The notes below the pieces were generated by a model. It searched no databases. It had not been told where the DNA came from and saw nothing but the letters and a program-made list of their open reading frames with translations. Both the position numbers and the translations under genes were made by a program. Shown here piece after piece: positions 9,084-18,763 of a DNA stretch of 64,000 bases. Source of the DNA: SZUA-100 sp965248135 (GTDB lineage Bacteria; Pseudomonadota; Alphaproteobacteria; Rhizobiales; Rhizobiaceae). The stretch lies in assembly GCA_965248135.1 (NCBI GenBank), contig CBDFIN010000012.1, positions 1,798,001 through 1,862,000 of the forward strand. Reading direction: 5' to 3'. The stretch's first letter is position 1, and every line of letters begins with the position of its first letter.

Positions 9084-9302
9084 GATCACAACACATGTCA
9101 AGTTTGAGCAAAAATTCAGCCACGTTAAACGCTGCCACAATTTCCATCCTCATTCGACAAACCATATTGCGGCAGGATGAATGCCTAAAGGGTTCGCGCC
9201 AAGCAGTAACTTGAAAAACTTCTTTCCGCTTGCAGGGCAGATCGAGTTCTCACGGCCCCTTCAGCGCAACTGCCATGGCTCGGGTTTCGATGGCGAAATT
9301 TT

Positions 9303-9986
9303 CTACGCAGAGCCCGTTAGCACAGCAAATCGGTGGTCTTGAAAAATGCACGCTGCATCCTGGAAGCCGGCATTTCGCATCCACTTCAATTGTATTTTTA
9401 CCGGCGCACATTGATCAAATTTCATCCGATCTTTGGCGCGCGCAATTGTGTCTTTGGTTGCGCCTTGTGTGCGGGCCATTCGCTGCCACCAGTCTTCATA
9501 GTTGTTTTCGACTTCCTGCGTTTCACCCAGCACCTGCTCCGCGTTCACGAACATTCCACCCGGTTTCAATGCGTCGTGGATGGCAACAAACAAGCTTTGT
9601 TTTGCCTCATGGGATAAATGATGAATTGAAAGCGATGAAATGATGGCGTCATAGGGACCACATAGTTGTATCGTGGCATAGTCTGCCACGACTATTTCCG
9701 GCAATGGTGGCATAAATCGGGCAAATCTTTTTGTCGCTTTCGCCAGCATTTCGCTTGACAGATCAATCAGGCGAAAACGTGAATTTGGGTAAAGATCACA
9801 AACCATTGCGGCAAAAAGGCCCGTACCTGCACCCAAATCCAGAATGTGTAAATCTCGCTGGTCATCTAGTTTCAGACTATCCAATGCGCAGCCATAAAAA
9901 TCATCGAAACAAGGCACGAGCGCTCTTCGTTCGAGATCATAATTCTCAGCCGCATTTGAAAACGCAGAAGCAATCGTGGTCGACAT
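9303..9986 (-). CDS. Class I SAM-dependent methyltransferase
   Basis: A 227-residue methyltransferase. The ATG at 9986 follows GGAGG by 11 bases; a TTG 13 codons upstream is an alternative start. SAM-binding motif I is ILDLGAGTGLFA at about residue 48, with motif II LIDLSSEML at about 73 and IISSLSIHHL at about 118. A C-terminal segment with WWQRMAR and WMRNAGFQDA is typical of small-molecule or tRNA-modifying class I enzymes. The substrate is not predictable. There is no operon partner: the gene sits between the convergent lyase-like gene and a repeat-containing gap. Confidence 0.82.
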   Translation of the reverse strand: MSTTIASAFSNAAENYDLERRALVPCFDDFYGCALDSLKLDDQRDLHILDLGAGTGLFAAMVCDLYPNSRFRLIDLSSEMLAKATKRFARFMPPLPEIVVADYATIQLCGPYDAIISSLSIHHLSHEAKQSLFVAIHDALKPGGMFVNAEQVLGETQEVENNYEDWWQRMARTQGATKDTIARAKDRMKFDQCAPVKIQLKWMRNAGFQDAACIFQDHRFAVLTGSA

Positions 9987-10161
9987 GAATTTTTCCGCCT
10001 CCACTATAGGCAAAATTGCGAGCAATTCCGTAGTTTAATTCAAACAAAAGCAATTATGCAATTTTGGTTGGCAACAAAATTCAATTACGGAGTGAAGTTG
10101 CAAATCGGTGCCGGGGTCAAACTCATCCAATACCAAAAGCTATATAGCTAAACGACCTAAA

Positions 10162-10249
10162 CATGATTCCACCTTTTGTTTTTTCGCTCACTGCGGGCTA
10201 CGCCCGGGCCTTTGCGGGGGCGGCGCGTAAGCGCCGGTCGCTGTGCACT
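10162..10249 (-). repeat. Dispersed repeat, diverged partial copy (minus orientation)
   Basis: Read on the minus strand, this stretch shares its block order with the repeats at 39257 and 40002: CACAGCGACCGGCGC, then GCGCCGCCCC, a GGCCCGGG block, GTGAGCGAA and GGAATCAT. The leading palindrome of the family is absent. This is a visual comparison only. Confidence 0.55.
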
Positions 10250-10587
10250 CTTGGTAGCGGCATCGTAATAAGGTAATCCCGCTAAACCACAATGTCCGGG
10301 CGAGGGTTTATTGGGTGTCAGGTTTCGAATGTAGCTCTGATTTACCGTGTGCCCAATCACCAGTCTCACATTGATCCCGCCAGGTGTCTTGATCCGGCTC
10401 TTGTTTAGACCAAGATGACACGATAAAGTCGATCCCAGGGCGCACGTCAAAATCGGTATTGAACGGCGCCGTTGGCAAAAGGGTCGTTCAAATCACCAAC
10501 GATACACGCTCTCAATCAAAATTGTCGTGTGGTCCCAGATTTCCACCAAATGTGATCTAAAAGTAATACAAAGGGAAGGTAATAACC
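10250..10587. other. Intergenic region before purL with degenerate reading frames
   Basis: No intact gene is seen. On the minus strand two short adjoining frames look protein-like (DLNDPFANGAVQYRF, then after a frame change DVRPGIDFIVSSWSKQE). This hints at a frameshifted gene remnant whose family I do not recognise. The purL promoter should lie in the last ~100 bases. No PurR-type box was identified. Confidence 0.35.
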
Positions 10588-12816
10588 ATGACTATTCCCA
10601 ATGAAGTTCAAATTACCCCGCAGCTAATTGCTGATCATGGCTTGTCACACGATGAGTGGGAGAAGATTCTTGCCTTGACCGGCCACCAGCCCACTTTCAC
10701 CGAACTGGGCATCTGGTCTGCCATGTGGAACGAGCACTGCTCCTATAAATCGTCGAAGAAATGGTTGAAAACGCTGCCGACCGAAGGGCCGCGTGTTATT
10801 CATGGACCGGGAGAGAACGCCGGTGTTGTTGATATCGGCGACGGTGATGTGGTGGTCTTCAAGATGGAGAGCCACAATCACCCATCTTATATTGAGCCTT
10901 ATCAGGGGGCGGCAACCGGTGTTGGCGGCATTTTGCGTGACGTTTTTACCATGGGCGCGCGGCCCGTTGCGGCGTTAAATGCGTTGCGTTTTGGTGCGCC
11001 GGATCATGCCAAAACCCGCCATCTGGTATCAGGGGTAGTCGCCGGCATTGGCGGCTATGGTAATTCCTTTGGCGTGCCGATGGTCGGTGGAGAAACCAAT
11101 TTTCACCGGCGCTACAATGACAACATTCTGGTCAACGCATTTGCCGCCGGGCTTGCCAAGGCCGACGGGATTTTCACTTCCAAAGCCGAAGGGGTCGGCC
11201 TGCCGGTGGTCTATCTCGGCGCCAGCACGGGTCGTGACGGGGTCGGCGGGGCAACTATGGCTTCGGCCGAGTTTGATGACGATATCGATGAAAAACGGCC
11301 AACGGTACAGGTCGGCGATCCGTTTACTGAAAAATGTCTGCTGGAAGCCTGTCTGGAACTGATGCAGTCGGGCGCGGTTATCGCTATTCAAGATATGGGC
11401 GCGGCCGGTCTCACCTGTTCGGCGGTGGAAATGGGCGCCCGTGGCAACCTTGGCATTGAACTTGATCTTGACAAGGTGCCGTGCCGTGAAGCCGATATGA
11501 GCGCCTATGAGATGATGCTGTCTGAAAGCCAGGAGCGCATGTTGATGGTGCTGCGGCCGGAACTGGAAGCCAAAGCCGCAGAAATTTTCAACAAATGGGA
11601 TCTTGATTTTGCCATCGTCGGCAAAACCACCGATGATTTGCGTTTCCGGGTGCTGCATCAGGGTGATGAGGTCGCCAATCTGCCGATCAAGAAACTGGGT
11701 GATGAAGCACCCGAATATGATCGACCCTATATCATCGCCGAGCCGGTTAGCCCGCTCAAGGCGGCAGATATTGCTAAAGTCGAAGACTACAACGAGGCGC
11801 TGCTTACTTTGATGGCATCGCCCGATATCGCCTCAAAGCGCTGGATATGGCAACAATATGATACGCTGATCCAGGCCAATACGTTGCAAATCCCTGGTGG
11901 CGATGCCGGTGTTGTGCGGGTGGATGGTCATCTGACCAAGGCACTTGCCTTTGCCAGCGATGTCTCCCCGCGCTACTGCGAAGCTGACCCCTTGGAGGGC
12001 GGCAAGCAGGCGGTCGCCGAATGCTTTCGCAACCTTTGTGCGGTTGGCGCGGAACCGATTGCGGCAACCGACAATCTCAATTTCGGCAATCCGGAAAAGC
12101 CGGAGATCATGGGCCAGCTGGTGCGCGCGATAGAGGGTATATCACAGGCCTGCACGGCGCTGGATATGCCTATCGTTTCAGGCAATGTGTCGCTCTATAA
12201 TGAAACCCAGGGCCAGGCGATCCTGCCGACCCCAACCATCGCCGGTGTCGGATTGATTGACGACTATAGGCAGACCGTTGGCGTCGGCACGGCAGCTCCC
12301 GGCGACGTGGTATTTTTGATCGGCTCTCAGGCATCGCATCTTGGCCAATCGCTCTATCTGCGCGAGTTGCTTGATCGCGAGGATGGCCCGCCACCACCGG
12401 TCGATCTGACCATCGAATGGGCGCGCGGTAATTTCGTGCGCGCTTCAATCAGAACCGGTTACGCCACCGCCTGTCATGATATTTCTGACGGTGGACTGGC
12501 TGTCGCGCTGGCCGAATTTTGCCTTGCCTGCAATGTCGGCATTGCGGCTGAATTGCAAAAGGGCCGGCCGCACGCGGCATTGTTTGGCGAAGATCAGTCG
12601 CGTTACCTTGTCAGCATAAAAAGTGACTATGCCGGCATGTTTGCCGCCAACGCGGAAACTTCGGCAATCGCATTCAGGCGGATCGGCACGTTTGCGGGTG
12701 ATACCTTGAAGATTGGCAACCACATCGCCATATCGCTTGACAGGTTGCGATCCGCCCATGAAGATTGGCTGCCGCAATACATGGCGGCAGCGGCGGGCGG
12801 ACGCGAGGAAGGATAA
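10588..12816 (+). CDS. purL: Phosphoribosylformylglycinamidine synthase subunit PurL
   Basis: A 742-residue enzyme of the small (three-subunit) PurL type. It converts FGAR, ATP and the ammonia delivered by PurQ to FGAM in de novo purine synthesis, in the cytoplasm. Typical segments are MWNEHCSYKSSK at about residue 47, KMESHNHPS at about 92 (active-site His and Mg/ATP site), GGETNFHRRYND near 167, and AVSLYNE-like NVSLYNETQG near 535. The RBS AAGGGAAGG lies 8 bases before ATG. purS and purQ are not directly upstream in this window. bolA follows four bases after the stop and grxD later, an order seen widely in alphaproteobacteria. Confidence 0.97.
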   Translation: MTIPNEVQITPQLIADHGLSHDEWEKILALTGHQPTFTELGIWSAMWNEHCSYKSSKKWLKTLPTEGPRVIHGPGENAGVVDIGDGDVVVFKMESHNHPSYIEPYQGAATGVGGILRDVFTMGARPVAALNALRFGAPDHAKTRHLVSGVVAGIGGYGNSFGVPMVGGETNFHRRYNDNILVNAFAAGLAKADGIFTSKAEGVGLPVVYLGASTGRDGVGGATMASAEFDDDIDEKRPTVQVGDPFTEKCLLEACLELMQSGAVIAIQDMGAAGLTCSAVEMGARGNLGIELDLDKVPCREADMSAYEMMLSESQERMLMVLRPELEAKAAEIFNKWDLDFAIVGKTTDDLRFRVLHQGDEVANLPIKKLGDEAPEYDRPYIIAEPVSPLKAADIAKVEDYNEALLTLMASPDIASKRWIWQQYDTLIQANTLQIPGGDAGVVRVDGHLTKALAFASDVSPRYCEADPLEGGKQAVAECFRNLCAVGAEPIAATDNLNFGNPEKPEIMGQLVRAIEGISQACTALDMPIVSGNVSLYNETQGQAILPTPTIAGVGLIDDYRQTVGVGTAAPGDVVFLIGSQASHLGQSLYLRELLDREDGPPPPVDLTIEWARGNFVRASIRTGYATACHDISDGGLAVALAEFCLACNVGIAAELQKGRPHAALFGEDQSRYLVSIKSDYAGMFAANAETSAIAFRRIGTFAGDTLKIGNHIAISLDRLRSAHEDWLPQYMAAAAGGREEG

Positions 12817-12820
12817 TTGC

Positions 12821-13054
12821 ATGGCGATGGACGCAAGCGAAATCGAGCGAATGATAAAGGCGGCGCTGCCGGATGCACAAATTTCAATCCGCGATCTTGC
12901 CGGTGATGGCGATCATTATGCCGCCGAAGTTGTTTCGGAGAGCTTTCGCGGCAAAAGCCGGGTGCAACAGCACCAGATGATTTATCAGGCGTTGAAGGGT
13001 AATATGGGCGGGCAATTGCACGCGCTTGCGCTGCAAACCAGCACGCCAGAGTGA
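12821..13054 (+). CDS. bolA: BolA-family protein
   Basis: A 77-residue protein. I chose the ATG at 12821, four bases after the purL stop, because it gives the usual BolA length and N-terminus (DASEIERMIKAALPDAQI). The helix-loop region HYAAEVVSESFRGKSRVQQH (about residues 28-47) and MIYQALKGNMGGQLHALAL carry the class features, including the conserved His near the C-terminus used for Fe-S ligation with glutaredoxin. BolA proteins form [2Fe-2S] complexes with CGFS glutaredoxins; the partner gene grxD lies 139 bases downstream. It is probably co-transcribed with purL. Confidence 0.92.
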   Translation: MAMDASEIERMIKAALPDAQISIRDLAGDGDHYAAEVVSESFRGKSRVQQHQMIYQALKGNMGGQLHALALQTSTPE

Positions 13055-13193
13055 ATTGAGCCCTTTTGGTTGAGCTGGATCGCTATTCCACCGGGTTATT
13101 GTGGACATTACCATCTCAAGCATCTATTAGATTGTTCGAATATTCGGATGTAATGTTCGAGTTGCCAATTATGCGCAGGAAAGGGACCAATAT

Positions 13194-13532
13194 ATGAGCA
13201 TGCAGGCTTTCATCGACGACCAGGTGAAGAATAATAGTGTGGTTTTATTCATGAAGGGTACTCCGGCATTTCCCCAGTGCGGCTTTTCCGGCCAGATGGT
13301 ACAGGTGTTCGATTATCTCGGTGTCGAATACAAGGGCATCAACGTGCTTGAGGATGATGATCTTCGCCAGGGCATAAAAGACTATACCCAATGGCCGACA
13401 GTTCCGCAGATCTATGTCAAAGGAGAGTTTATCGGCGGATGTGATATCGTGCGCGACATGTTTCAGCAGGGCGAATTGCAACAATATCTGACCGAAAGAG
13501 GCGTCCCCACGAACGGCAAGGCCGAAGCCTGA
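13194..13532 (+). CDS. grxD: Monothiol (CGFS) glutaredoxin
   Basis: A 112-residue Grx4-type glutaredoxin. The active-site motif CGFS begins at Cys29, preceded by the conserved Lys21 (VVLFMKGTPAFPQ). WPTVPQIYVKGEFIGGCDI (about residues 66-84) supplies the cis-Pro and glutathione-binding loop. These proteins bind a glutathione-ligated [2Fe-2S] cluster as dimers or with BolA, and deliver clusters or sense iron. The N-terminal SMQAFIDDQVKNNSVV is standard. A GGAAAGGGACC stretch lies near the ATG. It follows bolA, which fits the partnership. Confidence 0.96.
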   Translation: MSMQAFIDDQVKNNSVVLFMKGTPAFPQCGFSGQMVQVFDYLGVEYKGINVLEDDDLRQGIKDYTQWPTVPQIYVKGEFIGGCDIVRDMFQQGELQQYLTERGVPTNGKAEA

Positions 13533-13633
13533 GGCCAAAACCGGCGCCGATAGATCGCATCTAGCGGCACAAAATTGTATCACAACTTCTTTGAATGGGT
13601 AGATATTTTCTAAGTTAATTGACTAACAAAAAT

Positions 13634-15277
13634 TCAATCCTTACCTGCGGCCGCCTCTTTTCGGGCAAGCACTCTGAACTTCCGTCTGATCACCTTTCCG
13701 GTCGTCGTCAACGGCATGCTATCGACGAAAGCGATCTCCCTTGGATATTCATGCGCCGAAAGACGCTCCCTTACGTGGCGACGGATATCCTCCTCCAGTT
13801 TCACTCCCGGCGTGCAGCCTTTTGCCAGCACCACATAGGCCTTGACGATTTCGGTGCGCAGTTGGTCCGGTTTACCCACCGCTGCCGCCAGCACCACACA
13901 GGGATGCCCAATCAGGCAATCCTCAATCTCTCCCGGGCCAATGCGATAGCCGGATGACGTGATGATATCGTCATCGCGACCAAAGAAATGAATATAGCCA
14001 TCTTCATCGCAAATTCCCTGATCACCGGTCAGCATCCAGTCGCCAATAAATTTTTGCCGCGTTGCCTCGTCATTTTTCCAATATTTCAAGAACATTACCG
14101 GATCGGGGCGTTTGACAGCAATTTGGCCCGCTTCACCGGTGGCGCAAAGTTCGCCGTTTTGATTTACCACGGCCACGTGGTGCCCCGGCACCGGTTTGCC
14201 GATTGCGCCGGGACGGCTGACACCGATCTGGCCACATGAACTCACAACCAGATTGCATTCCGTTTGCCCGTAGAATTCGTTGATCACGACACCAAGTGTG
14301 TTTTTACCCCATTCAAGGGTCTCGCGCCCAAGCGCCTCGCCACCAGAACCGATGGTGCGCAGCGCAAGATCGTATTTTTCGAGCGGTTTTGCCACCGCCT
14401 TCATCAGTTTCAACGCGGTCGGCGGCAAAAAGACATTGCGCACCCGCGCATCGGCCATCAGTTCATAGGCCTGTTCAGGCACGAATTTTTGCATGAAGCT
14501 GCACACCACCGGCACTCCAAGTGCCAATCCCGGCAATAATACATTCAACAATCCGCCGGCCCAGGCCCAGTCTGCCGGGGTCCACAAAATGTCGCCTTTG
14601 CGCGGTAAAAACTCATGGTGCATCTGCACCCCGGGCAGGTGACCTGCCAATACCCGGTGGCCATGTAGCGCGCCTTTGGGCTGGCCGGTGGTGCCTGAGG
14701 TAAATATCATCAATGCCGGGGTGTCGGGTGCCGTGTCGGCCAGTTGAAATTCGGTCGGTTGGCGGTCCACCACCCGATAAAAATCTATCGACCCGTCCCC
14801 GCCATCATCGATGCAATAGATCAATTCAAGCTGTGGCAGCATCGATTTGATCTCCTTAAGCTTGCGCAAGCCCTGTTGGTTGGTAACGATGGCTTTGGCG
14901 CCTGAAAAAGCAAGCCGGTATTCGAGCGCATCGGTGCCAAAAAGCAGGGCAAGCGGCACAGCGATAGCGCCCAGCTTGTAGATCGCCAGATGGGCAATGG
15001 CGGTTTCCACACATTGCGGCAAAAACAGCGCCACCCGGTCGTCTGGTCCTACCTGCTGTTCTTTCAGCGCATTGGCAAACTGACTGGAAAGCCGCGACAG
15101 ATCACCATAGCTGACCGGCGCAACATCACCCGCGCCATGCCAGGTCAGGATCGCGGTTTTTTCGGGCGATCGTTCGGCCCATTGTTCGCACGCCTCGTGC
15201 GCGATATTATAGCGAGACGGAATTTTCCAGGCAAAATCATCGTACAGTGCCTGATATGTCTGGCGTTTCTCAAGCAT
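13634..15277 (-). CDS. Acyl-CoA synthetase (AMP-forming; acetyl/medium-chain type)
   Basis: A 547-residue member of the ANL superfamily. It adenylates a carboxylic acid and forms the CoA thioester in the cytoplasm. The P-loop-like motif MIFTSGTTGQPKGA is near residue 190, the aromatic motif EFYGQTE near 335, the hinge TGDQGICDEDGYIHFFGR near 415, and the C-terminal catalytic lysine lies in TTGKVIRRK near 530. The N-terminus (YNIAHEACEQWAERSPEKTA) resembles the acetyl-CoA-synthetase-like/medium-chain group rather than true Acs, which is encoded separately at 41521. Acid specificity cannot be told. The gene is on its own, 36 bases from the MscS gene end. Confidence 0.9.
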   Translation of the reverse strand: MLEKRQTYQALYDDFAWKIPSRYNIAHEACEQWAERSPEKTAILTWHGAGDVAPVSYGDLSRLSSQFANALKEQQVGPDDRVALFLPQCVETAIAHLAIYKLGAIAVPLALLFGTDALEYRLAFSGAKAIVTNQQGLRKLKEIKSMLPQLELIYCIDDGGDGSIDFYRVVDRQPTEFQLADTAPDTPALMIFTSGTTGQPKGALHGHRVLAGHLPGVQMHHEFLPRKGDILWTPADWAWAGGLLNVLLPGLALGVPVVCSFMQKFVPEQAYELMADARVRNVFLPPTALKLMKAVAKPLEKYDLALRTIGSGGEALGRETLEWGKNTLGVVINEFYGQTECNLVVSSCGQIGVSRPGAIGKPVPGHHVAVVNQNGELCATGEAGQIAVKRPDPVMFLKYWKNDEATRQKFIGDWMLTGDQGICDEDGYIHFFGRDDDIITSSGYRIGPGEIEDCLIGHPCVVLAAAVGKPDQLRTEIVKAYVVLAKGCTPGVKLEEDIRRHVRERLSAHEYPREIAFVDSMPLTTTGKVIRRKFRVLARKEAAAGKD

Positions 15278-15313
15278 TAATGCCGCTACCCGTTTTGCGG
15301 TGTGAATGAAATT

Positions 15314-17836
15314 CTAAATATCATCGATAACCGGTGTTGAGGGCGCCTTTTTTGCCGCACTTGAACCGTGATCGACCCTGTTGTCGGTCTCGGTATTTTG
15401 TTGAAACCCCTTGATATGAACATCTTGTTGCGGGAACGGAATAGAAATTCCATCCTTCGCCAGCGCTTCGAATATGGCAAATCGCAAGTCGCTTTTAACG
15501 CTCAGACCGTAGCCCACATCGGCCAGAAAACAACGCAGCTCAAAATCCAGCGAACTGGCGCCAAATTCCATAAAATATACCTGCGGCTCCGGGTTGTCGA
15601 GAATGCCGTCATGGGCGCTGGCGCATTCAAACAGCAATTCCCGCACCCGCACCGGATCGGATTCATAGCCTACACCAATTGGTATCTTGATCCTGCCGAG
15701 ACTGCTTTTATGGTTCCAGTTGACAACGGAATCGGTAATCAGCGTCGAATTTGGCACCACGACGGTCGAGCGGTCGAAGGTTTCGATCTTGGTCGAGCGC
15801 ACCGAAATTTTGCGTACCGTTCCTTCCCCGCCCGAGGTTACCACCCAGTCGCCTGCCTTGATTGGCCGTTCGGCCAGTAAAATTAGACCGGAAACAAAAT
15901 TGCTGACGACGCTTTGCAGGCCAAAGCCAATACCCAAGGACAAGGCACCAGCGACAATGGCAAGGTTGGAAAGATCGAACCCGGCAAAGGAAATCGCAAT
16001 CATTGCCGCGATGGTGATGCCGGTATAATTGAATATGGTGGTGATTGAATTGCGGATGCCGATGTCAAGCCGCGTCGTTGGCAAAAACTTGTTCGACAGC
16101 CAGCGTTGCATCGAACGGGTCACCAGAACGCCGATTGCAAACACCACTATGGCCGACAAAATCACCGATATCGATATGGTTATATCGCCAACCTTAAAAC
16201 CGAAAAAGGCCGCCGAAATCCAGTCTACCCAGTCGGTTGCCCGGTATCCCCATGGAATCAGCAGAACGAGAATGGTCAAGAGTATAAAGGTCAGTCTTAA
16301 AAGCCCGGTAAACACTACCCCGATTTGTTCGGCAAATTTTTGCCGCCAGCCAAATAGATTACTGATCGAACTGTTGAATTCATGACCGGATTGAAAGCAG
16401 CCGACAATGTTGTCATCGACAATGCGCAACAATAACCACAAGGTCGCAAGAACTGTAGATGTGACGATGATCTGATTGGCGGCAAAATCTGCCAACGCAA
16501 TATAGCCGGCCAACAAGGCGATGACGACAACCACCACTCCGGTCCAGGTGATTGCTTTCAGCACGTTCCAGTTTAACAGGATATTCAAACCCATATTGGG
16601 CGATTGATCGATTGTGTTGTGCCGATCAGCTTGAATCATGCGAAGGGTAATTGCGGTGAGCGCGGCGATAGACAAGGCAAACAGGGATTTGACGGCGATA
16701 CCAAATTGCAATGTTGCGACCATTGCCCGGCCGGCATCGTAAATGATCCAGGAAATTACGAATACCGTAATGGCCACGAAAATCGCGCCCATGATCTTGC
16801 GCGCCGCATTGTTGGACAATACCGCAATCCGCCGCCATTCTTCGGCCGGTTGAACGAATGCTCGCGCCAATGCAGCGGTGGTGACAGCAATTGCTATAGC
16901 GATACTTGTAGCCATCACAAGTGGCTGGTAAATAGGGGATAAGAGTCTGAAACTATCGGCAATCCAAATCAGCCCAAGCAGCAATGCCCCTGGAACGAAG
17001 CCGTTGATCAAAACACCAACCAGGGCGCTCAGCGCCAGGCGTGAGCGATCGGTTTCAACCAGGTCGATGCGCTGATTGAACCGGCGCAGACCGCGTAAAA
17101 CCAGATATATCGTCAGCAGCCAGACAAAGACGGAAACGGTCACAAACAGTGTCTGGGTTTCAGATTTTTGCAGATTGAGCGAAATCGACTTGACGACATT
17201 CGATAGCAATAATGGCAACCCGCGCCCGAAGAACGTCAAATCCTCCCAAAAGGGTTGCCATAAATTAGCGTCGAACAGGACATAACTTCTCGACGTGACA
17301 GCCCGGACAAACCGGGCCCTGCGGGTTTCGATGATGCCATCCCTGATCTGCCGGGACTTGACAATCACCAGTTGGGCTGCCTTGACGTTGCCATCGACAT
17401 TGGCAACCTGCTTGGCCAGTTCAGCCCGTTTTATTGCAATCAAATTCGATTCAGCCGGCTGCCCTTCTGGTGGAACCGGCCCCAATCGGTTATATCTTTC
17501 GCGTAAAATCGCAAGATCAGGCGCAAGTTGCTTGACCAAACCGTTGGCCAGATCGCTTATGTTCGATGCGTCCTTGTTTATTTGATCGAAATCAGAATCC
17601 TGAATGCCCTCGCGTGCCAGCGCCTTTAGCATGCGCTCGAGTTCAATATTCCAGCCGGTAATATCATTGGTCGATGTTTTTTTGTCATCCGTGCCTGGCG
17701 TGTCGGGCTGGGTGGTTTCAGGCTCTGGCACATCGGCCACTTCCGCCCGCAGTGCGCTGCTATAATGCAGGCTAGAAATAGCTAATAGAAACGCAACGAG
17801 CGCTGCTCGAATAAATCGTGATGAAAACTGGCTCAT
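15314..17836 (-). CDS. MscS-family mechanosensitive channel with DUF3772-type periplasmic domain
   Basis: An 840-residue membrane protein. The start at 17836 gives a clean signal peptide (SSRFIRAALVAFLLAISSLH); a TTG 25 codons upstream is less likely. An N-terminal periplasmic helical region (about residues 50-200, Asp/Gln-rich, DUF3772-like) is followed by many transmembrane helices. The MscS core lies at about residues 600-790: the pore helix NLAIVAGALSLGIGFGLQSV, then NFVSGLILLAERPIKAGDWV and the beta domain VRKISVRSTKIETFDRSTV. It would open under membrane tension to release solutes during osmotic downshift. The tail (FQQNTETDNRVDHG) is polar. It lies downstream of nosY on the same strand, but the 93-base gap suggests separate expression. 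Confidence 0.9.
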   Translation of the reverse strand: MSQFSSRFIRAALVAFLLAISSLHYSSALRAEVADVPEPETTQPDTPGTDDKKTSTNDITGWNIELERMLKALAREGIQDSDFDQINKDASNISDLANGLVKQLAPDLAILRERYNRLGPVPPEGQPAESNLIAIKRAELAKQVANVDGNVKAAQLVIVKSRQIRDGIIETRRARFVRAVTSRSYVLFDANLWQPFWEDLTFFGRGLPLLLSNVVKSISLNLQKSETQTLFVTVSVFVWLLTIYLVLRGLRRFNQRIDLVETDRSRLALSALVGVLINGFVPGALLLGLIWIADSFRLLSPIYQPLVMATSIAIAIAVTTAALARAFVQPAEEWRRIAVLSNNAARKIMGAIFVAITVFVISWIIYDAGRAMVATLQFGIAVKSLFALSIAALTAITLRMIQADRHNTIDQSPNMGLNILLNWNVLKAITWTGVVVVVIALLAGYIALADFAANQIIVTSTVLATLWLLLRIVDDNIVGCFQSGHEFNSSISNLFGWRQKFAEQIGVVFTGLLRLTFILLTILVLLIPWGYRATDWVDWISAAFFGFKVGDITISISVILSAIVVFAIGVLVTRSMQRWLSNKFLPTTRLDIGIRNSITTIFNYTGITIAAMIAISFAGFDLSNLAIVAGALSLGIGFGLQSVVSNFVSGLILLAERPIKAGDWVVTSGGEGTVRKISVRSTKIETFDRSTVVVPNSTLITDSVVNWNHKSSLGRIKIPIGVGYESDPVRVRELLFECASAHDGILDNPEPQVYFMEFGASSLDFELRCFLADVGYGLSVKSDLRFAIFEALAKDGISIPFPQQDVHIKGFQQNTETDNRVDHGSSAAKKAPSTPVIDDI

Positions 17837-17929
17837 GGCAGCTCGCGTGTCGTCAATCCGTGCTTTCGGTACGACAGTTTGTCTCGACTGGCAACTGGTT
17901 GACAGAAGCAATTTGTTAAAAAATAGGCC

Positions 17930-18757
17930 CTACGGGAGATCGCCCCGGCGGAAGACAAGAAAACCGCAAAGACCAAACGCCAGACCAAACGCCAGCGGAT
18001 AAAAAACCGCCCAGGCAAGATAGCCTGCGTTGCCGAAACTGTCCAAAATGAGCCAGGCCGAGGGGCCAAGCATGATCAGTTGCGGGTCGAACAACATCAT
18101 GGTGGCGGTGCGAAAAACCTGCAATGGATTTGCCAGCGCAATAGCGATTACAAGGCCGGTTGCGGCCTGCGCCTGGATTATCAGGCCCAATAAAATGAGA
18201 TCTAGAAACAACAGCAATATCAGCCAGGCAAAAAATGCAGCGCTTTGGGCAACATCCGATGAACGGGTGAGACTGGATATGAAAAAGCCCAGACCCAAAA
18301 AACAAATCGAAAGCGATAATAACAACACCACATACCATAAAAGGTGATACACCGGCACCTCCGCACCACGAATAGCACCCCACAACACCGCCAGCAGCAT
18401 TGCCACCACCACGGGAATAAATACAGTCACAAACCGGCCAACAAACCGGCCCCAGTACCATGCGGCAAGCGAAATCGGCAGCGACAGCATATATTCATAG
18501 ATACCAGCCTCGCGATCGCCCGCCAAAGACCGCACCGTGGTGATGAGCACAAAAATCGGCAAAATAGCCATCGATATCTGGATATAGGTGACCAGCAGCC
18601 GGGACAGGCCGGTAAATCCCATCACGCGGGATTCGGTCAGGCCGAAAAAAAACAGCACCACCACAATGCCGCTGAAGACCAGCGAATAAAGGGCAAACCA
18701 GCGTGCCCGCAACGACTCGGATATATCAAGCCGTGTGGCCAGAAAGAGACCGCGCAT
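17930..18757 (-). CDS. nosY: NosY, ABC-transporter permease of the nitrous oxide reductase maturation system
   Basis: A 275-residue integral membrane protein with about six hydrophobic segments and the ABC-2 permease wording of NosY (SLAGDREAGIYEYMLSLPIS at about residue 80). With the NosF ATPase and the periplasmic NosD it forms the NosDFY complex, which works together with the copper chaperone NosL in building the CuZ site of NosZ. It begins 6 bases after nosL and is the last gene of the nos operon. Gene order here is F-L-Y, whereas F-Y-L is the more common order. Confidence 0.92.
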   Translation of the reverse strand: MRGLFLATRLDISESLRARWFALYSLVFSGIVVVLFFFGLTESRVMGFTGLSRLLVTYIQISMAILPIFVLITTVRSLAGDREAGIYEYMLSLPISLAAWYWGRFVGRFVTVFIPVVVAMLLAVLWGAIRGAEVPVYHLLWYVVLLLSLSICFLGLGFFISSLTRSSDVAQSAAFFAWLILLLFLDLILLGLIIQAQAATGLVIAIALANPLQVFRTATMMLFDPQLIMLGPSAWLILDSFGNAGYLAWAVFYPLAFGLAFGLCGFLVFRRGDLP

Positions 18758-18763
18758 CGAAAC

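Noticed and set aside
10157..10450. 97-codon minus-strand frame
   Set aside because: It runs through a repeat copy and low-quality sequence, has no ribosome site and no family features.
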